Shown: positions 27,888 to 39,695 of the stretch, in pieces
How the letters are laid out: each line of letters begins with the position of its first letter
Numbering within the stretch: position 1 is the first letter of the stretch
NCBI GenBank assembly: GCA_004010935.1
Contig: CP026511.1
Coordinates: 2,170,001 to 2,234,000, forward strand
DNA: 64,000 nucleotides
Direction of reading: 5' to 3'
Source of the DNA: Pseudomonadaceae bacterium SI-3
GTDB lineage: Bacteria > Pseudomonadota > Gammaproteobacteria > Pseudomonadales > Pseudomonadaceae
Notes under the pieces: generated by a model
Databases searched by the model: none
Seen by the model: only the letters and a program-made list of their open reading frames with translations
Told to the model about the DNA's origin: nothing
Translations under genes and position numbers: made by a program

Positions 27888-28164
27888 TCGGTTCGCCTCT
27901 GGCGACGACGATCCGCTGGGGCCACTGGCAAATATGGTCGATGTCGTGCTGGTATTCGCCTGTGGGCTGATCGCTGCGCTTGTCGCACAGACGGACCTGC
28001 TCCAACAGTTGAATGCTGCGAAACAGCCGGTTGCCGTCGAACGCGGGCGGGAGCTTCCAAAGCTACCTGACAGTGTTGAAGGTGACAGCGGGCAAGGGCT
28101 TGAGAGCGTTGGCCAGGTTTACCGTGATCCGGCCACCGGCAAGCTGATCCTGATCGGCGATTGA
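27865..28164 (+). CDS. DUF2149 protein, ExbD-like in layout
   Basis: A 99-residue protein with a short cytoplasmic N-terminus, one transmembrane helix (about 26-46) and a periplasmic tail ending YRDPATGKLILIGD, the DUF2149 signature. Its helix begins NMVDVVLVFACG, with an Asp at the position where ExbD/TolR have the proton-carrying Asp (xxIDVMLVLL). From this and its coupling to an ExbB-like gene I infer it is the ExbD counterpart. AAGGAG precedes the ATG; it overlaps the ExbB-like gene by 23 nt. Confidence 0.85.
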   Translation: MSRRWRSSRFASGDDDPLGPLANMVDVVLVFACGLIAALVAQTDLLQQLNAAKQPVAVERGRELPKLPDSVEGDSGQGLESVGQVYRDPATGKLILIGD

Positions 28165-28203
28165 TGCAGGTTGCAGACTCTTCATCTGCAGGCCTGCTGT
28201 CGG

Positions 28204-28653
28204 TCATCCCTTGAACCAATCCCACAGCCCCAGCGAATAGTTCGGCAGCAGATTGATTCCGAGTGCCGACTTGACCAGATAGAGCGCGACCAGGCCGATC
28301 AGTACCGAGAAGAACAGGAACGCAGTGATTGCTCCGGCTTTGGCCGCCAGCGACAGGCTCCGTTGAGCTCGGCTCAGGCTGCGTTTGTTTCGCCCGCCAA
28401 CCAACACGAAATAGTACTGGTTGCTCCACAGGCTGAAGGTACCGCGCAGATCGAGCTTGTGCCTGGCCCACGAGCGGGTGGCGAAGGCATTGCGTAAAGC
28501 ATCTAGCTGCTGCGGTGTGAACGTCTCGCGCAGCTCTTCAGGAAGCCGTTGCTTGAGTCCAACCACGAACGGGTCCTGGTCGAGCGTGACGGTGTCCTGG
28601 GTGCAGGCGTAGCGTTCAGATGCTTCATCGGGTTTGGATTCTGGAGCGAGCAT
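28204..28653 (-). CDS. Conserved hypothetical membrane protein
   Basis: A 149-residue protein. A soluble N-terminal part contains LPEELRETFTPQQLDALRNA and GTFSLWSNQYYFVLVGGRNK, followed by one transmembrane helix (AITAFLFFSVLIGLVALYLV) and a short tail. Similar Pseudomonas proteins have been mislabelled as 3-phosphoshikimate 1-carboxyvinyltransferase; nothing here resembles that enzyme. It lies 47 nt downstream of the LRR-kinase on the same strand and is probably cotranscribed, so it may be a partner or target. Confidence 0.75.
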   Translation of the reverse strand: MLAPESKPDEASERYACTQDTVTLDQDPFVVGLKQRLPEELRETFTPQQLDALRNAFATRSWARHKLDLRGTFSLWSNQYYFVLVGGRNKRSLSRAQRSLSLAAKAGAITAFLFFSVLIGLVALYLVKSALGINLLPNYSLGLWDWFKG

Positions 28654-28700
28654 AGCGTCAGGTTGCCGTCGGGAAGCGAGAGAGACGATCGCTTATGCAA

Positions 28701-30044
28701 CTACCTGGCCGAAACGCTCTGTTGCGCTGATATTTGCTGCAACTGCTCGACCAGTTGGTCGAAATCGGGGCGGTGGCTGGGGTTTTCCTGCATGCACTGA
28801 CGCTGCAGGGTGGCAAGGGTTGTCAGGCGCTCGTCCTGACCGTATGCATCGCAGCGGTCCAGTAACTCCTCGAGCAAACAGCCGAACGCACGCGCTTCAA
28901 TACGCCGTAGCGCCTGACCCGCAGTGGTCTCCGGATCGAAGAACGAGGCTGCACCGAAATCGCTGAGCAGTGTTTGGCCGCGCGAATCGACCAGCAGGTT
29001 ATGTGCGTAGAGGTCGCCATGCAGGATGCCGCGCGTGTGGAGGTGGCTGGTTGCAGAAGCTGCACCTGTCGCGATCCGCAGCAGCTGTTCGGCGGAGAAC
29101 CGCTGCCCGGGTGCGTAACAGTCACGGGTACAACTGGCTAGTGATGGCGGATCGGCGAGCACACGGTAAGAAGGATCGATGAGCTCCATCAGCAAGCCCG
29201 GTAGCGCATCGGTGTGCTCGGCCAGTGGTCCAGCAATGCCGATCAGGTTGGGATGTTCGCCAGCGGCGATACAGGCCGCCATCTCGCTGTGAGGCAGCCC
29301 ATCGCTGGTCAGGCTGCCTTTGAACAGTTTGGCTGCCATGGCACGGCTCGGCTGGCCGGACGCTTGCCAGTCAGCACGATGAACGACGCCGGATGCGCCC
29401 TGGCCAAGCACGTCGCCGAACATGATCTGCCTGCGGTCGACCGGTGGCAGCGGATGCTGCGCCAAGGTCTGCGATTCCAGCGCATCGCTGAACGGGTTGC
29501 CGGCGAACGCCAGCCAGCTGAGGCGCGGCATCGACAACAGCCACTGCGGCAATGCTGGCAAGTGATTGGCGGCAATGCGCAGCAACTCTAACTGGCGGCA
29601 GCGAGCAAGCGATTCGGGCAATGCGGCTAGCTGGTTGCCGGCGAGCATCAGCTTCTGCAGGCGGTCGCAGCGTCCAATTTCGTCAGGCACCGCTTCGAGC
29701 TGGTTGTCGGTCAGGATCAGCCAGCGCAGCCTGGGCGGCAGCGCTTCGGCGGGCACGTGGCGGATGCGATTGGCTTTGAACCCAACCATCTCCAGCCTAG
29801 CGCAGTGGCCGATCGAGGCGGACAGCTCGGTGAACGGGTTGTCCGAGCAGAATAGGATGCGCAGCTTGTGCAGGCGCGACAAATCGTCAGGCAAACTGCT
29901 GAGCTGGTTCCCTGAAAGGTTGAGAATTTCCAGGCTATCAGCCAGGTCGAATATGGCTCGAGGGAAAGTCTCGAGCTGTTCTGACAGGTCCAGGCGGGTT
30001 GTTCCGGCGAGGTCGCCGCGTTCAAGTTGTGCCAAGGTGTGCAT
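28701..30044 (-). CDS. Leucine-rich-repeat protein kinase
   Basis: A 447-residue fusion. The N-terminal ~190 residues hold about six leucine-rich repeats of the short bacterial type (LEILNLSGNQLSSLPDDL, LRWLILTDNQLEAVPDEI, LQKLMLAGNQLAALPESL). The C-terminal part (about 205-440) is a eukaryotic-like protein kinase: glycine loop LGQGASGVVHRADW, ATP lysine in MAAKLFKG, catalytic loop ILHGDLYAHNLLVD (HGD in place of HRD) and metal motif LLSDFGAASFF. No signal peptide or membrane helix is seen, so it is cytoplasmic. The phosphorylation target is unknown; LRRs suggest a protein ligand. Confidence 0.9.
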   Translation of the reverse strand: MHTLAQLERGDLAGTTRLDLSEQLETFPRAIFDLADSLEILNLSGNQLSSLPDDLSRLHKLRILFCSDNPFTELSASIGHCARLEMVGFKANRIRHVPAEALPPRLRWLILTDNQLEAVPDEIGRCDRLQKLMLAGNQLAALPESLARCRQLELLRIAANHLPALPQWLLSMPRLSWLAFAGNPFSDALESQTLAQHPLPPVDRRQIMFGDVLGQGASGVVHRADWQASGQPSRAMAAKLFKGSLTSDGLPHSEMAACIAAGEHPNLIGIAGPLAEHTDALPGLLMELIDPSYRVLADPPSLASCTRDCYAPGQRFSAEQLLRIATGAASATSHLHTRGILHGDLYAHNLLVDSRGQTLLSDFGAASFFDPETTAGQALRRIEARAFGCLLEELLDRCDAYGQDERLTTLATLQRQCMQENPSHRPDFDQLVEQLQQISAQQSVSAR

Positions 30045-30114
30045 GCGTGCTCTCGCATTCGGTCGGAGCCGGGAATTGGGTCAATGCGCTAGGACACTGC
30101 GCGCTGTAACCCGT

Positions 30115-31170
30115 TCAATTACCGTCTAGCACGGGCGATTCAGCCGGACGCTGGCGTGCACGGATCACGCGCTCCGCACGGGCGCGCAGTTGTCCGCAGC
30201 CGCCATCGATGTCCTGTCCCGCCGAGTTGCGCACCTTCGTCAGCACCCCGTTTTCATGCAGATAGCGCATGATCTGATGGATGCGATCCGCCTCTGGCCG
30301 CTGAAACTCGTCGTCATCGAGGCTGTTGTAGGGGATGACGTTCATGATCGCGAACTTGCCGCGCAGCAAGCGGATGATCCCGTCCATCTCGTCCTGGCTG
30401 TCATTGATGCCTTTGAGCAGCGTCCACTGATATTGAATCGGATAGTCGACGAGGCGGGCATAGGCTTCGCCCAGCTCGACAAGCTCGGCGGGATCGAACT
30501 GAGGCGCCCGCGGCAGCAACTCGCGGCGCAATGCGGCGTCGGTGCTGTGTAAAGACAGGGCCAGAGCGGGTTTCACTTTCTGCTGTGGCAAGCGCTCAAA
30601 TACGCGCCGGTCGCCAACCGTGGAAAACACCAGGTTCTTGTGCCCGATGCCTCCATCGGTGCCCAGCAAGTCGATGGCGTCGAGCACGTTGTCCAGGTTG
30701 TGAGCAGGCTCGCCCATGCCCATGAAGACGACTTTCTTGACCGGGCGGAAACGTCGCGCGAGGGCGACCTGAGCGACGATCTCGGCGCTGCCCAATTGGC
30801 GCAACAAGCCACTCTTGCCAGTCATGCAAAAGACGCAGCCCACGGCGCACCCGACCTGACTCGATACGCAGAGACCGGCTCTGGGCAGCAGCACGCTTTC
30901 GACCATCTGACCGTCAGCCAGCGCCACCAGCAACCGTGCCGAACCATCCGAGCCCGGATGCTCAGAACTCAGGCGGGCCAGCCCTTCGATTGACTGGCTC
31001 ACCTCATGCAGGCCGTTGCGTACGGACAACGGGAGGAAGTCTTCCGTCCGCTGGTGGCGCGTGCCGGTGTCCAGCGGTGTGCCATTCAGCCAGGCACGGG
31101 TCACCCGGCCAATGTGGATGGGCTTGGCGCCGATCGAGGCGAGCTGCTGGTGTATGTCTTGGATACGCAT
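30115..31170 (-). CDS. RlmN/Cfr-family radical SAM RNA methyltransferase (paralogue)
   Basis: A 351-residue radical SAM enzyme. The cluster cysteines are in SSQVGCAVGCVFCMTG (C108, C112, C115). The methyl-carrying and acceptor cysteines seen in RlmN are present (C101 in GLCVSS and C325 in DIDGGCGQL), as is the base Glu (E91, VESVL). RlmN makes 2-methyladenosine at 23S A2503 and tRNA A37. The protein is shorter than RlmN (about 380 aa) with a reduced linker before C101, and the housekeeping rlmN usually sits beside ndk/pilF elsewhere. I therefore call it a paralogue of unknown RNA target. Confidence 0.85.
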   Translation of the reverse strand: MRIQDIHQQLASIGAKPIHIGRVTRAWLNGTPLDTGTRHQRTEDFLPLSVRNGLHEVSQSIEGLARLSSEHPGSDGSARLLVALADGQMVESVLLPRAGLCVSSQVGCAVGCVFCMTGKSGLLRQLGSAEIVAQVALARRFRPVKKVVFMGMGEPAHNLDNVLDAIDLLGTDGGIGHKNLVFSTVGDRRVFERLPQQKVKPALALSLHSTDAALRRELLPRAPQFDPAELVELGEAYARLVDYPIQYQWTLLKGINDSQDEMDGIIRLLRGKFAIMNVIPYNSLDDDEFQRPEADRIHQIMRYLHENGVLTKVRNSAGQDIDGGCGQLRARAERVIRARQRPAESPVLDGN

Positions 31171-31256
31171 AGGTCGCGCATTCTAGCCAAACGTCATTGT
31201 CCGGTCTGTAGCCCTTTACGCGGTGCTGATGCCAGACCTCATGCATCGCAGAGCGG

Positions 31257-32405
31257 TTAGTCTCTGAACCGATGGCTCCCAAGCGCTAGCATGATCAATA
31301 GCGCCGCAAGCAGGGCGAAGGCCAGCGTCAGCGATGCGTAGTGAGCAATCACACCGATCAGCGCCGGGCCTGCGAGCACCCCTGCAAACCCGATGGTGGT
31401 CGCTGCAGTAATGGCTTGATGGACAGGCATGGCGTTCTGTCGGCTCAACGACGAAATCAATACCGGCGAGACGTTGGCGCAGCCAAGCCCGCAGAGCGCA
31501 TAACCGAGCAGGGCAAGCCCCCAATGCTCGGTGAGAATGGTCAAGCCAATGCCGAAAGCAGCCAGCAATCCACCCAGGCCGATCACTCTGGCGGTGCCCA
31601 GGCTGTTGATCACCGGCGCGCCGGCGAAACGTCCAACTGTCACCATCAGGGCGAAGCTGGCGTATCCCAGTCCTCCTTTGGCGGTTTCCAGTGCCTTCTG
31701 CTCAGTCAGATAAAGCGCGCTCCAATCCAACACTGCGCCTTCGGCCAGATAGACGACGAAGGTCATGGCGCCGACCAACAGCACCGCGCCTGTCGGTCGA
31801 ATGAAGGCGACTCCGCCGGCTGGCGCCTTGTCCCGGAGATAACCAGGGCTCACTGCGAGATTGGCGAGGGCGATGACTGCGATCATTAGCAGGGTGCCGG
31901 TGGCAGGGGCGAGGCCAAGCGTCAACGCGCCGGTAAGTGAAAGTGCGCCGCTGATCGAACCTAAGCTGAACATGCCGTGAAAGTTCGACATGTGACGCTT
32001 GCCCGTGTCTCGCTCGATCACTACGCCCTGGATGTTGAGCACTACGTCGATCACGCCAAGGCTGCCGCCGAAACAGAAAAGCGCGAGGGCCAGCACTGCG
32101 AGCGATTGGCTGAAGGCCATGCCCAACAGGGCGAACAGCAGCAGGACGACACTGCAGAGCACCACCGGACGGATGCCGCGTCGTGTTACGAGCAGTCCGG
32201 ACAGTGGCATCCAGGTCAGCGAACCGACACCGATACACAGCAGCAACGTACCGAACACTGCGTCGCTCATCTCGATGCGTTCGCGCACGTACGGCACCAG
32301 CGGTGCCCAGATCGACAGACCGAATCCGGCCATGAAAAAGCCGATGCGTGTCGCGCGGCGCGCGATAGGTGAGGTTGCATTAACGGGCGTAGTAGCCGCA
32401 GGCAT
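31257..32405 (-). CDS. MFS transporter
   Basis: A 382-residue polytopic protein with about 12 hydrophobic helices and the MFS loop motif at the 2-3 junction (GLLVTRRGIRPVVLC). It resembles the YbjJ/fucose-permease-like branch of small uncharacterised permeases. Substrate is unknown. AGGA lies upstream of the ATG. No neighbouring catabolic gene suggests a role. Confidence 0.9.
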   Translation of the reverse strand: MPAATTPVNATSPIARRATRIGFFMAGFGLSIWAPLVPYVRERIEMSDAVFGTLLLCIGVGSLTWMPLSGLLVTRRGIRPVVLCSVVLLLFALLGMAFSQSLAVLALALFCFGGSLGVIDVVLNIQGVVIERDTGKRHMSNFHGMFSLGSISGALSLTGALTLGLAPATGTLLMIAVIALANLAVSPGYLRDKAPAGGVAFIRPTGAVLLVGAMTFVVYLAEGAVLDWSALYLTEQKALETAKGGLGYASFALMVTVGRFAGAPVINSLGTARVIGLGGLLAAFGIGLTILTEHWGLALLGYALCGLGCANVSPVLISSLSRQNAMPVHQAITAATTIGFAGVLAGPALIGVIAHYASLTLAFALLAALLIMLALGSHRFRD

Positions 32406-32612
32406 CTCAGGTGTCCTTGCTCTAACGGGGGGCCGCGTTCATGCGTCGCGTGACGGGCTGCGGCGCGCATTGTGTCAAAGAACTGCGACGGCAGCCTTAC
32501 CTTGGGCCGCAGTGCAGCTAGTGCTAGTTGGAACTGCCCGCTCAAACCATCGAGCGGGCCGGACGCTCATGGTAATCTTCGCCTTTGCCAACATGCGGCC
32601 CCGGAGCGGTAC

Positions 32613-32915
32613 ATGAAGTTCATTCACCAGCGCGAACACCTCAATGAAGACGATTTCGTGATTATTGAATGCTCGCAGCCTTGCAACATCCGCCTGATGA
32701 ACGACAAGAATTTTCGTAGTTTCAAGAATGGCGGGCGACACATCTATCACGGCGGTGCGTTCGACAATTTCCCGGCACGGATCAAAGTGCCCAACACCGG
32801 CTTCTGGAACATCACCATCGATACGGTGACGCGCAGGGCCGTCAGCGTCACGCGCAAGCCGGCCTTGACCCACTCGATCAAGATCGTTCGCAACTCGCCC
32901 TCCGAGCTCCGCTGA
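32613..32915 (+). CDS. DUF1883 domain protein
   Basis: A 100-residue protein with the DUF1883 pattern: MKFIHQREHLNEDDFVIIEC, then SQPCNIRLMNDKNF, GGAFDNFPARIKVPNTGFWN and ITIDT. The fold is small and beta-rich; related domains occur fused to TIR domains. Function is unknown. GGAG lies 8 nt upstream of the ATG at 32613; the longer open frame upstream has no support. Confidence 0.85.
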   Translation: MKFIHQREHLNEDDFVIIECSQPCNIRLMNDKNFRSFKNGGRHIYHGGAFDNFPARIKVPNTGFWNITIDTVTRRAVSVTRKPALTHSIKIVRNSPSELR

Positions 32916-33033
32916 AAGCCTCCTAGTCTCCCTTTATTGCGCTGAGCGCTCCGTTGCGACTCGATTGATGGCCATCCATCGATCGGGCCCGTGCCGGTGT
33001 TCCGGAAGCTTGCTTCTTTCGATGCGCCAGATT

Positions 33034-33049
33034 ATCTTCACGTGAAGAT
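33034..33049. promoter_or_regulatory. Perfect palindrome, probable MarR operator
   Basis: ATCTTCAC-GTGAAGAT is a 16-bp perfect palindrome 19 nt upstream of the MarR-family start codon. Size and position fit a site for autoregulation of the marR-eamA pair. Confidence 0.55.
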
Positions 33050-33068
33050 TCTTGTTCTGGAACTATCT

Positions 33069-33584
33069 ATGTCAGAGAGGCAACGCAGCGACCATGTGGA
33101 TCGCGTGCTCGCGCAATGGCGCGCAGTACAACCCGGCGCAGATGTATCGCCCATGGCGATATTCACCCGCCTGTACCGCCTTTCCAAATACCTCAATCGC
33201 AGCGTGGCCTCGGTGTTCCGCCGACATGGATTGCACGATGGCGAGTTCGACCTGCTCGCCACCCTCTACCGCAGCGGCCAGCCGCAGGGGCTTACGCCCA
33301 ACGCGTTACGTCACGCTGCGGTACTCAGCTCAGGGGCAATGACAAATCGGCTAGACCGCCTGGAAGCTGCCGGGTTGATTCAGCGAGTACCGAATCCGGA
33401 AGACCGCCGCAGCTTGTTGATTCGTCTGAGCGATGAAGGGCAGAAGGTACTGCTTGGGTGCCTTGATGAATATCTCGCCACCCTGCACGGGATGCAGGCG
33501 CCGCTGGATGTCCAGCAAAAACAGGCACTGGCGGCCGGGTTGCGCACGCTGCTGTTAGCGCTGGAGGAGGGGCACAATGACTGA
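33069..33584 (+). CDS. MarR family transcriptional regulator
   Basis: A 171-residue winged-helix regulator: HDGEFDLLATLYRSGQPQ, GLTPNALRHAAVLSSGAMTN (recognition helix) and RLDRLEAAGLIQRVPNPEDR then RSLLIRLSDEG (wing). It overlaps the EamA transporter by 8 nt and probably controls it together with its own gene through the upstream palindrome. The ligand is unknown. I placed the start at 33069 (MSERQRSDHVDRVLAQW), because the longer frame from 32991 would run through the operator. Confidence 0.9.
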   Translation: MSERQRSDHVDRVLAQWRAVQPGADVSPMAIFTRLYRLSKYLNRSVASVFRRHGLHDGEFDLLATLYRSGQPQGLTPNALRHAAVLSSGAMTNRLDRLEAAGLIQRVPNPEDRRSLLIRLSDEGQKVLLGCLDEYLATLHGMQAPLDVQQKQALAAGLRTLLLALEEGHND

Positions 33585-34488
33585 GACCAGGCGGAGAGTC
33601 ACGCTCGCGCATCTTGGCATGTTGCTCTGGGCGCTTTTTGTCGGGTTGTCCTTTCCGGCAGTGGGGCTCATGACCGAAGGTTTGCCGCCTCTGTTACTAA
33701 CGGCGATTCGCTTCATGATTGCCGCCTTGGCGCTGTTCCCATTGTTATGGCGACAGCCCGAGCGATGGCCGAGTCCGCGTGGGCTGCTGCTCTACGCGTT
33801 GATGGGGCTGAGCCTGGCTGGGTTCTTCGGCACCATGTTCTGGGCGGCTCATCGAATCAGTGCTTTGTCGATGGCGACGTTATTTGTCAGCGTGCCGCTG
33901 CTTGCCTATTGCATCGGGCGCGGGCTCGGCGTGGAGCGACCAGCCGGACGATTGCTGGCGATCCTTGCGTTGGGCGCCGTTGGCGCATTGGGTCTGGCCT
34001 GGGCCGAGAACGGCGGTCACTTTTCGGGATTGCAGCTGGGTTTCGGCGAGCTGGCGTTCTTCTTCGGCTGTGTGGCGTCAGCACTGTATCCAGTGCTGAG
34101 CAAATGGGGATTGCACCGCGGCTGGCTGGCGCCGCAGGCCGTGCTGCGGACCTTTTGGAGCCTGCTGATGGGCGCATTGCTGATCGGCGCCTTGGGCTTG
34201 ATCTGGGAGCGACCCAGCGCGCTCGCGTATATGACGACCGAAGACGTCGCGCTAGTGGCGTACCTTGGTGTCTTTTCCAGTGGCATGACTTTCTTTCTGC
34301 AGCAGCGCGCGACCGCTGTCCTGACGCCGGGTGCGGTAACCGCCTATAGCTATCTGGTGCCCTTCGTATCGATGGTGCTGCTGTTTGTAGAGCAGCCGCA
34401 ACGAATGGGTTGGCAGTGGCTACCGGGCAGCTTGTTGGTCATTCTCGCTATCGGACTACTGCTCAGGCGAGGTACGACATCTGACTGA
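33577..34488 (+). CDS. EamA/DMT family transporter
   Basis: A 303-residue protein with ten hydrophobic helices in two EamA halves. Typical features are AHLGMLLWALFVGLSFPAVG at the start, the end-of-first-repeat SALSMATLFVSVPLLAY and TAYSYLVPFVSMVLLFVEQ in the second. DMT exporters of this kind move amino acids, nucleosides or drugs. It is coupled to the MarR gene (8-nt overlap), so its expression is likely induced by the exported compound or a relative. Confidence 0.92.
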   Translation: MTETRRRVTLAHLGMLLWALFVGLSFPAVGLMTEGLPPLLLTAIRFMIAALALFPLLWRQPERWPSPRGLLLYALMGLSLAGFFGTMFWAAHRISALSMATLFVSVPLLAYCIGRGLGVERPAGRLLAILALGAVGALGLAWAENGGHFSGLQLGFGELAFFFGCVASALYPVLSKWGLHRGWLAPQAVLRTFWSLLMGALLIGALGLIWERPSALAYMTTEDVALVAYLGVFSSGMTFFLQQRATAVLTPGAVTAYSYLVPFVSMVLLFVEQPQRMGWQWLPGSLLVILAIGLLLRRGTTSD

Positions 34489-34546
34489 CGAGCATCATTT
34501 TCGACTCATTCCTTGGCTATTCCCGAGGCAGTAGACGGTTCGCGGT

Positions 34547-34879
34547 TCACTCGTCGTCAGCGCTTGCGCTTACCGCGCCAAGACAGCGAAGGCGGCTCTC
34601 CGGTGAGCTCCCGACCGTCCAATACTGCTCATCTTCGCAATACACTGCTTCCATCACACTGTTATAGCTGAACGACCATTGGCGCCGCTCACGGCCGTCG
34701 ACCGACTCTATTTGAACAACGATTTCATCACTGGCGAAGGGCTCACTTGCGACTGCGGCCGCGTCGGCACGGTCCAGTAGCGCATCGTTAAGGGTGAATT
34801 GCCAGGCGTGCAGACCGTCGACTTCGAGCATGTCGGCGGTTTCCAATTCATTGAGCAGGTAACGGGGTTCGGTAGACAT
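34547..34879 (-). CDS. Conserved hypothetical protein (110 aa)
   Basis: A small acidic soluble protein (MSTEPRYLLNELETADMLEV; FTLNDALLDRADAAAV; RRQWSFSYNSVMEAVYCEDE). I do not recognise a characterised domain. It lies 72 nt downstream of metH on the same strand and may be cotranscribed with it. Confidence 0.7.
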   Translation of the reverse strand: MSTEPRYLLNELETADMLEVDGLHAWQFTLNDALLDRADAAAVASEPFASDEIVVQIESVDGRERRQWSFSYNSVMEAVYCEDEQYWTVGSSPESRLRCLGAVSASADDE

Positions 34880-34951
34880 TGCGCGCTTCGCATGGGGTTG
34901 TTGATTTCAGTCGCAAGGCCGCCTCATAGAGATGCGGCGGCCAGCGGTAGT

Positions 34952-38644
<3,693 letters not shown>

Positions 38645-38719
38645 GGGGACTACCTGAAGCTGGTGGCGAGGACCGCGAATAATAGCAAAGCTGCACGCTT
38701 TTTGATCATCCGGCGATTT

Positions 38720-38738
38720 ACATGAGCAATGCTCATGT
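38720..38738. promoter_or_regulatory. Palindrome upstream of metH
   Basis: ACATGAGCA-A-TGCTCATGT has two perfect 9-bp arms, 76 nt upstream of the metH start. The core TGAG-N5-CTCA has the size of a MetR site (TGAA-N5-TTCA) with one mismatch per arm. A methionine-pathway regulator is possible but unproven. Confidence 0.35.
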
Positions 38739-38907
38739 TGGTGCGGCGTCGTGTATAACTGGCAGGACCCTGTGGTCGGCGTGACTGATCAGGTTACGCA
38801 GTGGTATCAGGTATCGTGTCCCTGTTCGGATACGAGTACCGCTATCCACCTGCTTAGATACCTCGAGGGTCCGATCGGGTGTACCGATTAACTACCTTCT
38901 ATCAGGC

Positions 38908-38932
38908 AATTCCTACTAAAACGCTAGGACTT
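38908..38932 (+). promoter_or_regulatory. IscR type-1-like box upstream of nfuA
   Basis: CCTACTAAAACGCTAGG inside the inverted repeat TCCTA-N9-TAGGA resembles the type-1 IscR core CCGACTAAAATAGTCGG as I recall it. It ends 53 nt upstream of the nfuA ATG. In P. aeruginosa nfuA is reported to be repressed by IscR. Confidence 0.45.
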
Positions 38933-38985
38933 TATCCAGCGCAGTGGTTGGCGTACACTGCTGGGCATGTATGAGAGGAGTTCCC

Positions 38986-39570
38986 ATGAGCGCCATTACC
39001 ATTACCGAAGCTGCACATGATTACCTGGCCGACCTGCTTGAAAAGCAGAACACCACCGGGATTGGCATCCGGGTCTTCATCACTCAGCCCGGCACGCCCT
39101 ACGCTGAGACCTGCATTGCCTATTGCAAGCCGGGAGAGGAAAAGCCGGATGACATCGCGATTTCCCTGAAAAGCTTCACCGCTTGGATCGACGGTATCAG
39201 CGAGCCCTTCCTGGAAGACGCCCTGGTTGACTACGCCACCGACCGCATGGGCGGCCAGCTGACGATCAAGGCACCCAACGCCAAGGTGCCGATGGTCAAC
39301 GAAGACAGCCCGCTCAACGAGCGCATCAATTACTACCTGCAGACCGAAATCAATCCTGGTCTTGCGAGCCATGGCGGGCAGGTGACATTGATCGATGTCG
39401 TGGATGAGGGCGTGGCGGTACTCCAGTTTGGCGGCGGGTGCCAAGGCTGTGGCCAGGCTGATGTAACGCTCAAGGAAGGTATCGAAAAGACCTTGCTGGA
39501 GCGGATTCCGGAGCTGAAGGGCGTTCGTGACGTGACCGACCACACCAATCGGGACAATGCTTACTATTAA
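38986..39570 (+). CDS. nfuA: Fe-S cluster carrier protein NfuA
   Basis: NfuA receives a 4Fe-4S cluster and passes it to client apoproteins under stress. The 194-residue protein has a degenerate A-type N-terminal domain ([18 protein letters not shown]; its cysteines partly lost) and a C-terminal Nfu domain with the cluster CxxC ([12 protein letters not shown], about C152 and C155). GAGAGGAG lies 5 nt before the ATG. It is divergent from metH; an IscR-like box in its promoter fits control by cluster demand. Confidence 0.96.
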   Translation: MSAITITEAAHDYLADLLEKQNTTGIGIRVFITQPGTPYAETCIAYCKPGEEKPDDIAISLKSFTAWIDGISEPFLEDALVDYATDRMGGQLTIKAPNAKVPMVNEDSPLNERINYYLQTEINPGLASHGGQVTLIDVVDEGVAVLQFGGGCQGCGQADVTLKEGIEKTLLERIPELKGVRDVTDHTNRDNAYY

Positions 39571-39695
39571 GTGGTAACAGCCTAAACGGTGGTCGTATCG
39601 GTCACTTTGCTGGCAAAATGCCACTATCTTCATGTGTCCCCACCACGGCGCTCGTTAGCTGAGATAAGCTGTCCAGGTTCCAGGGGCCTGGCCAA

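Larger units (their letters stand above)
38645..38985. other. Intergenic region between divergent metH and nfuA
   Basis: The 341-nt gap holds the metH leader (with a 19-nt palindrome at 38720-38738) and the nfuA promoter region with an IscR-like box. No open frame here has a credible ribosome site. Confidence 0.6.
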
